Source: Candidatus Megaera endosymbiont of Mesostigma viride (GTDB lineage Bacteria > Pseudomonadota > Alphaproteobacteria > Rickettsiales > Rickettsiaceae). Taken from it: a DNA stretch of 64,000 nt. Positions 9,830 through 19,058 of this stretch are shown here, piece by piece (within the stretch, counting starts at the first letter, position 1; every line of letters starts with the position of its first letter). The translations under genes were made by a program, and so were the position numbers. The DNA is taken from positions 124,001 through 188,000 of the forward strand of contig CP084576.1 of NCBI GenBank assembly GCA_020410825.1, written 5' to 3'. Below the pieces are notes generated by a model. The model searched no databases and was not told the origin of the DNA. It saw nothing but the letters and a program-made list of their open reading frames with translations.

Positions 9830-10110
9830 AAAACTCAATTTTAATCTTGAAATTATTGTATAAAAACAGGAACGTACATCAATTCAAAATAAAGTCGATA
9901 ATTTAATAGATCTGGTAGCTAATGGAATTTTACATATGAATTAATTTATTTACTTAGATAATAAATTAAAAAAAAATTTATAGGCCTTATAAATATTAGC
10001 TCTACAGCCTATGAAGCCTTCAAGAGTTCGATAGTAAATGAAAAAAGAGAATTACTAAATTTTATATTTGCGAACCTTGAACTAAAAAGCCATAAGATAC
10101 ATGAGCTTTC
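9830..10110 (+). pseudogene. Serine recombinase C-terminal remnant
   Basis: Broken plus-strand frames give the tail of a large serine recombinase: IQNKVDNLIDLVANGILH, then NISSTAYEAFKSSIVNEK and RELLNFIFANLELKSHKIHE. This coiled-coil and C-terminal pattern resembles the tail of the recombinase at 25-26 kb. No catalytic domain remains. The following 160 bases up to the exporter gene hold nothing recognised. Confidence 0.6.
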
Positions 10111-10270
10111 CTGTTCTCAGAATTTAAAAAGGTCAATATATTGTATCATGGTGGCGGGGAATATGGAGCACGTTACGAACCTTAAATCAAAATCATAGGC
10201 TTAAAATTATCAATATCTCACTAATGGAAACATGACAATAATTTGAGAGAAAACTATCACCATATCAATT

Positions 10271-10894
10271 CTACACCAACAATATCTTACTGCCAAATAA
10301 TATAAATATGCATCCAGCTGATACTTCTAATACTCTATTAAAATTTCTAGTATAAAAAGTAATTTTTTCAGAAGAGATAACTAGTGAAACTGTAACAAAC
10401 CATATGGAACTTAGACTTACAATCTCTAACCAGCATATAAACTTAACTTTAAAAGACTCTAACTGATCTACAAAGACAGCAATTATACTTATAAAAAATG
10501 TAAAAGCTAACGGATTTAAGAATTCAACAAATAAAGCTTCTAAAAGATAATTTTGGTTATTACTCAAACATGATTTTTTAGGTTTCTGTTCATCTAAACT
10601 TAATTTTTCTTGCTGTCTAGCAAATAACATCCTTATTCCTAAGTATATTAAATAAATAGAGCATAAAATTTTTAATGTTTTAAAAAGGACTAAGTTATTT
10701 TCTATAAAAACTAAAATAGTCAGTACTAAACCAAATTGTAATGCTGTTCCTAATATTGTACCTAATGCAGCTTGTATACTTGACAAACGAGAATTTATAA
10801 GAGCATTTCTAATAATTAATGCAATAGATGGCCCAGGCATCATTGCTGCTAATAAGTACGCTATACCTAACTCTATAAAATTATATATACTCAT
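10271..10894 (-). CDS. LysE/RhtB-family amino acid exporter
   Basis: Inner-membrane protein of 207 residues, usual length for the LysE/RhtB family, which exports amino acids. The N-terminal AAMMPGPSIALI motif is the family signature, and a conserved FLNP segment begins the second half. About six hydrophobic segments are visible. It is the last gene of a four-gene minus-strand operon, 19 bases after the aminotransferase. The context suggests export of an amino acid made or handled by that operon, possibly 4-hydroxyphenylglycine or an excess amino donor. Substrate is not readable from sequence. Confidence 0.85.
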   Translation of the reverse strand: MSIYNFIELGIAYLLAAMMPGPSIALIIRNALINSRLSSIQAALGTILGTALQFGLVLTILVFIENNLVLFKTLKILCSIYLIYLGIRMLFARQQEKLSLDEQKPKKSCLSNNQNYLLEALFVEFLNPLAFTFFISIIAVFVDQLESFKVKFICWLEIVSLSSIWFVTVSLVISSEKITFYTRNFNRVLEVSAGCIFILFGSKILLV

Positions 10895-10913
10895 AGTAAA
10901 ACCTGTAGTTAAT

Positions 10914-12092
10914 TTAAGATCTAGTTTTATATTCTTTTAAAGCTTGTTTTAAACGTTTTATTCCTATCTCAATCATGTTAATATCACACAATGCAAAGCT
11001 TAAACGTAAACAACTTGATAAAGAACTATTATGTTTAACTCCAAAAGCTGATCCAGGTAAAAAAGATACTTTATTGTTTTCTAGGGCCTGAACAAAAAGC
11101 TTATTTGTATTAATATCGGGAAGTCTTCCCCATATAAAAAATCCACTGTTAGGTATAGAAAAATCCATCTCTGGAATATAATGTTTAATTGCTTCCACCA
11201 TTATATCTCTTTTTTTCTTATAGTGGTTTTTAAGAAACTGAAGATGTTCATTTAGACAACCTTGGTTAAGATAATTATTAATTATGTATTGTGATAAGGT
11301 TGACGTATTGATGTCCATACCTTCTTTTAATATTTCCAGTTTTTGTATTAAATATTCCGGAGCAATAATCCAACCCAGCCTAGCAGCAGGCGAAAGTATT
11401 TTAGAGAAAGAGCCTATATAAAATACTAACCCACTAGAGTAAGAGTAAAGTGGAGGATTTATCTTACCATAGTTAATAAACCCATAAGCATCATCTTCTA
11501 CAATAGGAAGTTGCCAAGAACTAGCTATATTGACAATTTCCAAACGCTTTTCATTGCTTAAACTTATTCCTGAAGGATTATGTCCCTCAGGGATAGTATA
11601 AAGCAATTTAGGAGTTTTATTTTTCATTAAAAGTTTTTTTAATTGCTCTGTTATTATACCGTTCTTATAATCAACAGGAGTAGATATAAGATTAGCATGT
11701 GCAGATTTAGCAATTTGTATAAATCCTGGATAACTGATTTCTTCAATTATAACACTATCACCTTTATCTATTAATAATTTACATATTAATGTCATTGCTT
11801 GTTGAGCACCAGATGTAAGCAAAATTTGTTCAGGTTTACATTTTACCTGCCTTTCTTTCATAAGGTTGGCAATATGAATTTTTAAAGAAAATAAAGGAGA
11901 AGAATATTGTAGAATACTAGGAGAATTAATGCTCTGAAAGGCAATTTTATATTCGGTCAGGGGTAATATACCAGTATCAGGCATTCCTAAGGAAAATGAT
12001 ATGATATCAGTATCAACAGATTTTTCAAGTGCTTGTTGAATAGCTGATTTTTTTAATGTTTTTGCTAATGTTGATAAATACTGTTTACGCAT
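10914..12092 (-). CDS. PLP-dependent aminotransferase, possible Hpg transaminase (HpgT role)
   Basis: Fold-type I class I/II aminotransferase of 392 residues. Visible PLP residues are N172 in EGHNPSG, D200/D201 and Y203 in VEDDAYGF, and the Schiff-base lysine K231 in SFSKILSPAARLGW. It resembles the MocR-tail/2-aminoadipate type more than a branched-chain aminotransferase. The start chosen is the ATG whose first 8 bases overlap the end of the dioxygenase gene; the longer frame would overlap it by 80 bases. Such coupling suggests the enzymes act in one pathway. In Hpg synthesis the transaminase converts 4-hydroxyphenylglyoxylate to Hpg using tyrosine, which regenerates 4-hydroxyphenylpyruvate. 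That role is inferred from context. Confidence 0.87.
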   Translation of the reverse strand: MRKQYLSTLAKTLKKSAIQQALEKSVDTDIISFSLGMPDTGILPLTEYKIAFQSINSPSILQYSSPLFSLKIHIANLMKERQVKCKPEQILLTSGAQQAMTLICKLLIDKGDSVIIEEISYPGFIQIAKSAHANLISTPVDYKNGIITEQLKKLLMKNKTPKLLYTIPEGHNPSGISLSNEKRLEIVNIASSWQLPIVEDDAYGFINYGKINPPLYSYSSGLVFYIGSFSKILSPAARLGWIIAPEYLIQKLEILKEGMDINTSTLSQYIINNYLNQGCLNEHLQFLKNHYKKKRDIMVEAIKHYIPEMDFSIPNSGFFIWGRLPDINTNKLFVQALENNKVSFLPGSAFGVKHNSSLSSCLRLSFALCDINMIEIGIKRLKQALKEYKTRS

Positions 12093-13173
12093 TGTTAAAT
12101 AGTTGTGATGGTTTCTGAGACTTTTGAACAGCGGCATATAATGCTTTGATGTTCCTACTACCAAATCCTGTTGCTTTCTCTCGCTGTATTAATTCTATAA
12201 AAAATGTGGGAATAATTTGTATAGGTTTACTAAAAACCTGCATTAAATAACCGTTTTGATCTTCATCTATTAATACCTTGTGTTCCATAAGGGATTGGAT
12301 TAAGTCATTACTTAATTTATGTTTTATATTTTGCTTAAGTTCAATGTAATAATCTACTGGTACATCTAAAAAATTTAATCCTTGTTGCTTTAATAATCCG
12401 ACTGAATTGATAATATCTTTACATAAGAAAGCTAAATGTTGTACACCTGCGCCTTTATTATAATTAAGAAAAGCCTCTATTTGAGAGGTTTCTCCATTTG
12501 AAACTGGTTCAATTAACACAAACTTTATATTCTCTTCTTTATTAGCTACCACTGTAGATAGCATACCGCTATTACCAAGATATATATTTTCAGAATAAAA
12601 AACATGAAAACCAAATACTTTTTCATAAAATTCCTGCCAAAACTTTAGAGTTCCAGCCTCCAAGGCTATGGCAAGATGATCAATCTTTTTTAACCCGAAG
12701 TTAAGAGGTTCTGATTTCTGAGAAATGGATGTATAGAATGGCAAAATGCTAGCAGTTGCCTCCTGTTCAATAAAAGAATGTACAGTACTTCCAAAAGTAC
12801 GGACAGAAGCTTTAATAATTTTTTGTTTATTATCACTAATTTCTGTAGGTTTAAGAACAGGAATAGCTCCAGATCTTGTACACATCTCAAAAGTCTCTCT
12901 AACGTTTTTACACAAAAATGCAATATCTTTTATACTATCATTATGTAAAAAGACATGCTCTGATAAAGGAGAATTAGTATTATTAGAAATTGCAGAACTA
13001 ATAATAATTTTTATTTTCCCTTGAATTAGTATATAAGATATCTTACCCTGTAATCCAGTTTCAGGTCCACCATAGCCAATTATATCAAACCCTAATACGT
13101 GCCTATAAAAATTGGCAGCTTGAAAAGCATTAAACACATAAAACTCTATATAGGCTATCTCGTTAAGTAACAT
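12085..13173 (-). CDS. hmaS: 4-hydroxymandelate synthase-like dioxygenase (HmaS type rather than HPPD)
   Basis: Non-heme Fe(II) dioxygenase of 362 residues with two VOC folds, from the HPPD/HmaS family. Iron ligands fit at H166 (IDHLAIAL), H246 (GAGVQHLAF) and E327 (FFIELIQ). Features point to 4-hydroxymandelate synthase. The C-terminal helix reads FGSRNIKALY, so I342 stands where HPPDs carry a product-determining phenylalanine (GNFKALF). STVV (206-209) and LIEP (220-223) also match remembered actinobacterial HmaS rather than HPPD. HmaS turns 4-hydroxyphenylpyruvate into 4-hydroxymandelate, the first step to 4-hydroxyphenylglycine. It sits second in the operon, 45 bases after the dehydrogenase, and no tyrosine-degradation gene is nearby. 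HPPD remains the alternative. Confidence 0.85.
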   Translation of the reverse strand: MLLNEIAYIEFYVFNAFQAANFYRHVLGFDIIGYGGPETGLQGKISYILIQGKIKIIISSAISNNTNSPLSEHVFLHNDSIKDIAFLCKNVRETFEMCTRSGAIPVLKPTEISDNKQKIIKASVRTFGSTVHSFIEQEATASILPFYTSISQKSEPLNFGLKKIDHLAIALEAGTLKFWQEFYEKVFGFHVFYSENIYLGNSGMLSTVVANKEENIKFVLIEPVSNGETSQIEAFLNYNKGAGVQHLAFLCKDIINSVGLLKQQGLNFLDVPVDYYIELKQNIKHKLSNDLIQSLMEHKVLIDEDQNGYLMQVFSKPIQIIPTFFIELIQREKATGFGSRNIKALYAAVQKSQKPSQLFNNA

Positions 13174-13218
13174 TTCCGATTCTCATTTTTAAATATTAAT
13201 AAGCAATTATACATTTTT

Positions 13219-13995
13219 TTATTTTGGAGAATTTCCACAAACAGATAGTATACCTCCATCAACTATTATCTCAGAACCAGTTGTATATAATGATTCATCT
13301 GATGCTAGATATAAAACTGCATTAGCCACTTCTTGAGCAGTTCCCATTCTTTTTAGAGGTAAGGAACTAACGAACGCATTAAAAATATTACTATCTTCTT
13401 TATAATGATTCCACATATCAGTATCTATTGCAGCAGGACTTATTGTATTACACCTTATGGGGTATCCTTTCTGCGCGCAATAAATAGCTACTGCCTTACT
13501 ATAATTTCTAATAGCTGCTTTTGTTGAAGAATAAGCAGCTAGATTTGGTGTAGCAATTACTCCTGACCTTGAAGCTATGTTTACTATAGAAGATTGTTGT
13601 TGATTATTTTTCATAATACTTATACCAAACTTGCATCCTAAAAATACACTTGTTAAATTTACTGAATGAATATAATTCCAGGTTTCAGTATCCATGTTTT
13701 CTGGATCTTGAATCATATCAGTTCCACTAATAGCTGCATTATTAACTAATATATCTATAGTGTAATATTTAGCTTTAATATGATTATGTATTTCCTTCCA
13801 GCTACTCTGCTTGCTTATATCTAGCTTTAAATAATCGCAATTATTATTATGATTTCTATCATTATATAGTCTATCAAGTACATCAACAACTATCACTTGT
13901 GCTCCATGTTTAATAAAAAGCTTTGTGATAGCTTTTCCAATACCTCGAGCTCCTCCTGTAACTAAAGCTATTTTCTTATCTAATCTATTATTCAT
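13219..13995 (-). CDS. Short-chain dehydrogenase/reductase, NAD type
   Basis: Classical SDR of 258 residues. TGGARGIG (13-20) binds the cofactor and D38 at the end of the second strand favours NAD(H). NNAA (85-88), S142 and the Y155-x3-K159 pair complete the active site. A strong GGAGGAGG ribosome site lies 6 bases before the chosen ATG; the longer frame starts 16 codons earlier without one. It is the first gene of the operon with the HmaS-like enzyme, aminotransferase and exporter. Oxidation of 4-hydroxymandelate to 4-hydroxyphenylglyoxylate would complete Hpg synthesis in place of the usual flavin-dependent oxidase; this role is inferred from position only. Confidence 0.88.
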   Translation of the reverse strand: MNNRLDKKIALVTGGARGIGKAITKLFIKHGAQVIVVDVLDRLYNDRNHNNNCDYLKLDISKQSSWKEIHNHIKAKYYTIDILVNNAAISGTDMIQDPENMDTETWNYIHSVNLTSVFLGCKFGISIMKNNQQQSSIVNIASRSGVIATPNLAAYSSTKAAIRNYSKAVAIYCAQKGYPIRCNTISPAAIDTDMWNHYKEDSNIFNAFVSSLPLKRMGTAQEVANAVLYLASDESLYTTGSEIIVDGGILSVCGNSPK

Positions 13996-13997
13996 GT

Positions 13998-14006
13998 ATG
14001 GACCTC
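13998..14006 (-). promoter_or_regulatory. Strong Shine-Dalgarno (GGAGGAGG) deciding the SDR start
   Basis: On the minus strand a purine-rich GGAGGAGGT lies just upstream of the ATG at 13995, which decides the start against the longer open frame. Confidence 0.75.
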
Positions 14007-14043
14007 CTCCACAATGCAAGAAAAAAATAATATTTAATCGCAA

Positions 14044-14394
14044 AAAAAATCAAAATGCAGTTATGTATCCGACTTATAGTTTAAGAAATGGCTTTATTAA
14101 ATCATTTTCCCTTATAGCTCTGATAGAAATTTGCAATTTACAAACTATAACACAATTATAAATTTGGTTTCACATTTAATCCCATGAACAGTAAAGTTTT
14201 TTTGTAAGTATAAGATTTATCTTACTTTGCCATCAATAAGTTTTAGATAGTGAAAAATGAAATCTAAGTTTATTATCCCTCACATATTCCTGATCGGAAT
14301 CTCTTAAATTTTGGTAACAACTTGAGTAAGTAACACCATGTCACTTACCCCTAACTACAAACCTGTTCTCAACATAATCTTTACCTGATCTTTA
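14044..14394. other. Non-coding stretch upstream of the Hpg operon
   Basis: AT-rich spacer between the first operon gene and IS110 debris. It should hold the operon promoter, but no clear -35/-10 pair could be fixed by eye. It contains the left arm of an inverted repeat (14239-14267). Confidence 0.5.
14239..14267 (+). repeat. Inverted repeat arm (partner 14851-14879)
   Basis: The arm begins AGTTTTAGATAGTGAAAAAT; its inverse recurs at 14851-14879 with one mismatch in 29 bases. The arms bracket the C-terminal part of the IS110 remnant and may mark a rearrangement. Confidence 0.75.
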
Positions 14395-15400
14395 CCTCAA
14401 TACAACTCTAGCTAATTTATTAACCATAGCAAAAACTGTTTTGTTATGTCCACTCTTGTGAAGTAAATTAAACATCGACTATGTAAATTTACTATAATTT
14501 TTTTGTTTTCTGTGATTCAGTAGTAAATTAAGTATGGATATTACTCCTTGAATTAATAAACTTTGTAAATATATACCTCCTCTTTTACTAATTCCAAGTA
14601 GCTTCTCTTTCTCACCACTAAAAGCTTGTCTTGGTACTAACCCAAGCCATACAGATAATTGCCTACCATTCTTAAAACAACCCCTATTATCTATAGATGC
14701 TATCAGGGCAGTAGCAGCAATTAAACCTATATCTAGTATAACAATTATTTGCTGATACTTATCTAATTCACTAGCCATTATTTTTAGCATATTTTCTAAG
14801 TCTTTTATTTTTTTACTCCTCTTTTAAACAACAGAAAGTTTGCTGACTTATTAGATTTTATTTTTCACTATCTAAAACTTTATTTAACTTTAGTTTAATT
14901 TTATTTATACCTTGAGTAATAATTATCTCAAGCTTATACATCACCCTTAGGACATTACTAGCAAGAGCAGTAAGATTTTTTTACTAATCTGCTTCTTTGC
15001 TCTATGGATTGATAAAATATTCTGTTTTGTTCTATAGTCTTAATCGAAACAAATATCATGTTAGGCCTGCTTGAATTTTATATATCGCTTCTTCATCAGC
15101 TTAATTATTTTTATTAGTTTTAACATATATGGCTTAATAAATTGTGTAGCCATTGATTTTAGTTGCTATCCTAATTTACTAATCTTGCTAGCCTAACAAT
15201 TAGTACCTTTATAAATTTCCATACCTGCCAAACATTTAGGTAAATTAACTATAAATATTAATGTTTGATTCTTTGTTAGTTTTTTCTTTATACTATGTTA
15301 CTATTTTTATCTACACCATGAACCTAGAAATTTTTTCTATATCAATACCTATTGTGGTAGTCTCTTTACATATGGACCTCTCTATTGTTATTTATGATTC
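14395..15400 (-). pseudogene. IS110-family transposase, heavily decayed full-length remnant
   Basis: Reading the minus strand across many stops and shifts gives an IS110 transposase from its start (TTTIGIDIEK near 15370) through VRLASKISKLG-like and SIKTIEQ stretches. The best preserved frame, 14479-14790, is the transposase_20 domain: NRGCFKNGRQLSVWLGLVPR, then GISKRGGIYLQSLLIQG. The C-terminal HNKTVFAMVNKLAR lies near 14420. It is non-functional. Confidence 0.75.
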
Positions 15401-15744
15401 ATTTGCTACTCTAGAACGATAATATTTGTTATAGATTCTATAAATATAAAGTGAGTATATACCATTATTAATATATTTAATAGTAAAAATTAGTACATTA
15501 AATAATATTAGTTTATATTAATATAAAAGTATTGAGTGACACTTATATAAGTTTAGTACTTTAATATTAAGTAAAGTAAAATTTTTATAAAGTCATTAAT
15601 TATTGAATACTAATAAATAATTAATTTTAAGACTATGTCATATTATTTAATCCTGAATTTACTCTGGGATTTTTTTTACTATCGCAATAATAGCTGATAA
15701 CTTATATATTTTTCTAAACTGTTTTATAAACTTCTATTAACGCA
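15401..15744. other. AT-rich gap without recognised genes
   Basis: Very AT-rich DNA with no convincing frame on either strand. It ends in CGCA, the left target duplication of the following IS982 element. Confidence 0.5.
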
Positions 15745-16723
15745 AGTTGCCAATTAATGTAAGTGCCAGAAGGTAGATTTTTAGAGGGATATAGGTTATT
15801 TTGTGTTTTTCACCAACTAAAAATAACCTATGAAAAAAGATTTTATAGCAATTTATTGCTTTGTCGATGATTTTATAAAAAGTTTGGCAGAATAATTTCT
15901 TTGCAATTAAATTAATAGTAGAAAGTCTAAACCAGGTATAAGTAATTATTTATCGATAAGCGAAGTACTAACAATACTAATTGGTTACTATGATTCTTAT
16001 TGTGATTGTTTTAAATATTATTATCAACAAGTAATAATGCGTTATCATACAACAGACTTTAAACTTGTTAGCTATACAAATTTTACTAAATTGATAGGCA
16101 GAAATATGTTGTATTTAGTGCTATTATTACATCATTTAGTTACAAAATGCACTGGCCTTTCTTTTGTAGATGCTACCAGTATAGCAGTTTGTAAGAATTA
16201 CCGAATCAACTCACATAAAGTGTTTAAAAGAATAGCAGCAAGAAGTAAAACAACAAAAAGGTAGTTTTTTGGTCTCAAACTACATTTAATCATAGATCCA
16301 GAAGGCAATCTGTTCAAAGTTTCTTTCAGCAGTGGTAATAAGAATGACAGAAAAGGATTGAGCAGCATGATTTCTGGTATTTACGATAAAGTTTTTGGTG
16401 ATCGCGGTTATATATCTACAGAGTTGTTTAAAGATTTTTGTGCTAAAGATGTTCAACTTGTTACTTGAGTTAAAAAGAATATAAAAAATATGTTAATACC
16501 AATTGCAGATAAGGTAATGCTGCTCAAAAGAGCACTGATAGAAACCATGATAGGAAAACTTAAATTTCTTGATAAATTCGAACATTCTAGGTATAGATCA
16601 GTTACAAATGCATTTAGTCATATGCTATCTTGTTTGATCAATGATCAGTTGCAAGAAAATAAGCCTTCTATAAAAAGTTTGCTACCAATAGAGGATCTAG
16701 ATATGCAAAATTAATTGGCAACT
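15745..16723 (+). mobile_element. IS982-family element (979 bp), decayed, with intact ends
   Basis: Perfect 14-bp inverted ends (AGTTGCCAATTAAT at 15745-15758 and its inverse at 16710-16723) are flanked by the 4-bp direct repeat CGCA at 15741-15744 and 16724-16727. Length suits the family. The internal transposase is broken by stops, so it could move only with a transposase supplied from elsewhere. Confidence 0.88.
15830..16714 (+). pseudogene. IS982-family transposase, broken
   Basis: Fragments in order: MKKDFIAIYCFVDDFIKSLA, EVLTILIGYYDSYCDCFKYY, FVDATSIAVCKNYRINSHKV, GLKLHLIIDPEGN, KVFGDRGYIS, then KKNIKNMLIPIADKVMLLKR with ALIETMIGKLK and IEHSRYRS-type tail (here FEHSRYRS). This matches IS982 transposases throughout. 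In-frame stops or shifts occur near 15893, 16263 and 16466. Confidence 0.85.
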
Positions 16724-17105
16724 CGCATTTTAATAGACATAAAAGCATATAAAATAATAATACTAGCAATATTATCAACTCTTCTACCAATAGTAATTTT
16801 TTGTAAAGATTCTATATTACTTTCGCTATTTATTAAGAATTTAGTTTGGCTATCTAAAATCTTTTCACTATTACTTATTCGTATTGATTTTTTTATCGAC
16901 TCAATTAAATACATATTTAATACAAATTTAGCGCAATATGTTGCAGACAATAAGATAATAGGTATTTTTGTATTAAGCTTTTGCATTCTGTTCATCAGTA
17001 TCTGAAGTAATGCTTAAAAAAATAAAACATCATTTTGAGCATTTTTTTGACTTAGAACTATGCTCAGGATACTATATGGTTTATCTTAAGCATAATAGAG
17101 GTTAC

Positions 17106-18490
17106 TATGTCCAATTCTGTATTGGTAGCAAGTGAGAATTAGAGTGCTTAGAGGCTTTATATAAAAAAAACGCCAAACCTTATTGTTGTTAAGGGGCAAA
17201 AAAAATTGGAAAAAGTAGACTTATAGAGAAATTTGCTAAAATATCTAGTACCAAAACATTCTGAAGTTTTGCAGGGCTTGCTCCAGAGAGTGGCCTCTTT
17301 GCTCTTGAGCAAAGAGATAATTTTGCGTGTGGATTAGCATTAATGCTAAAAATCCCACCTATGACTTTCCACGATTGGAACAATCCTTTTAAACATTTGA
17401 GCCTTCATATTAAGACTGGTGATATCGTTCTATTTGATGAGATTTTATGGTGGGATCAAAAGACCTTAGTTTTATTCCTACGCTTAAAGCTTGGTGGGAT
17501 AAACAAACGGTACATTTGTTGCTTGTATTTTGCGGGTCTGTATCTACCTAGATTGAGACAAATATTTTAAAAAGCACAGCATTCTTTGGGTGCATCAATT
17601 TGACGATTAGTTTGGAGTCATTATCCATTCCAGAAAGCACTGAGTTTTTACGAGTGTCCGGTATGCAACTATCTACTTATATATATACAACTGCTTAGTA
17701 TTGTTGGTAGTGTAACATGGTCTTTGAAGCAATTTAACCCTAACGTAACAGCTGATGATAACATCAAGCAACTTGCTTTTGAAAAAACCGGATTACTCGT
17801 AACCGAATTCAATCGTATTTTCCATGATCTCTTTAATGGTAAAGGCTCTACCTACCTACAAGAAAATTTTGGATAGCCTAAAAGATGGAGCTAGAGCTTT
17901 ATCCAAAATCAGGCAAAGCATAGAATTTCCTCATAGCGGCACTTTAAGCCAAATGATGAATCATCTGGTTGTAGCTGGTTTTGTTATTAAGCAATCCTTA
18001 TGGTCATTTAAAACTACCAAACCTTTAAACCAAAGCCTATAAATGATCTCAGATCCCTATATGAGGTTTTATTTCAAAGTAATTGAGCCAAACAGGGATG
18101 CTATTGCAGCGGGAGGATTTAATCAAGTATCACTTTCCACCATACCGGAATTTGAGACGTGTACGGGATTACAGCTTGAGGCACTACTGCTACAAAACCG
18201 CCGTCTATTACTTCAAAATCAGGCATTTCATCTGTCGATATTGTGCATAGTGGCCCTTACAGGTAGAATAAAACGAACACCTTCTTTATTTGGAATTTAA
18301 ATTTAAAAGACGCAAAATTGGCAGCGATATTATTGCTGAAATGCAAGAAAAGATATCAAGATTAAAGATACTAAAGGAATTTACAAAATTAGCAGTGTTG
18401 TTTCATTTAAGAGGTGTTGCACCTGCTGTTGCAACCAGCTCTTACTTTTATCGCATCGTCGATATTATAGATTTTTTGGAAGGCAATTAG
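17106..18490 (+). pseudogene. Decayed AAA+ ATPase of the archaeal-type/DUF234 family
   Basis: Pieces in several frames follow the order of this family. The N-terminal ELECLEALYKKN is followed by a P-loop region, GAKKIGKSRLIEKFAK, near 17190. A Walker B-like IVLFDEILWW lies near 17425, then KLKAWWDKQ-type and CGSVST stretches. A winged-helix region lies near 17850 (LKDGARALSKIRQSI), and the C-terminal ISDPYMRFYFKVIEPNRDAI marks the DUF234-type domain. Total span suits a protein of about 460 residues. Stops and shifts rule out function. Members are scattered in Rickettsiales; their role is unclear. Confidence 0.7.
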
Positions 18491-19012
18491 GTACCTGCTT
18501 ATGAAATTAATGTGGCTTACCAATATTCATCTTAACTTCTTAGATAAAGACAGGAGGATGGATTTTTACCGCACAAAATGTCTACTATCACAAAAGATAA
18601 GCCATTTTTATTTTGGCTACCTGTATCAGTACCACAAAAGTTAAGCAACGGTGTTATTTTTCTTGGTCATGATTTGTTTTGCTGATGGCCTTTATGAAAA
18701 ACCTACAATTCAAAAGGTGATTAGATTATGAAAGAGTATAGCTTATACAAAAAAACAATCAATTTCCCGGTTAACACATAAAAAATATCATTTTCTTTGC
18801 ATTACTTTTTATCTTAAGCGCTTGCACTTATAAGCATGAGTTGCTTAATACGGTAAAGAGAATTTTGAAGGTGGTAACCATATAAATATAAGGAACTTAG
18901 CTCTATTAACCCCAACTAATGGAATGGACCACCATGATTTACAGAATGAGAAGCAAATGCTAATCTTCTAAAGTTTAAGAATAAACCTAAAAATAACAAT
19001 CAGGAGGTCCTA
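18491..19012. other. Degenerate intergenic DNA with a possible lipoprotein scrap
   Basis: No intact gene. Near 18780 one frame reads KNIIFFALLFILSACTYKHE, resembling a lipoprotein signal with an L-S-A-C lipobox. It lacks a start codon and stops after about 35 codons. The rest shows nothing recognisable. Confidence 0.4.
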
Positions 19013-19058
19013 ATGGATATTACAACAGTAGGCATAGATATTGCAAAAAGAATTTTCC
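19013..19058 (+). pseudogene. IS110-family transposase start, cut by a group II intron
   Basis: An AGGAGGTCC ribosome site precedes an ATG whose product begins MDITTVGIDIAKRIF, the conserved first residues of IS110 transposases, carrying the first catalytic aspartate. Coding similarity ends exactly where the group II intron-like sequence starts. Confidence 0.65.

Noticed and set aside
12085..13173. Calling the dioxygenase HPPD for tyrosine breakdown
   Set aside because: Isoleucine at the product-determining site, HmaS-like segments, and operon partners fit 4-hydroxymandelate synthase better; HPPD kept only as the alternative.
16715..17005. Overlapping open frames of about 95 codons on both strands after the IS982 element
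   Set aside because: Neither gives a recognisable protein. The plus-strand frame is hydrophobic by composition and starts within the IS end; probably AT-rich chance.
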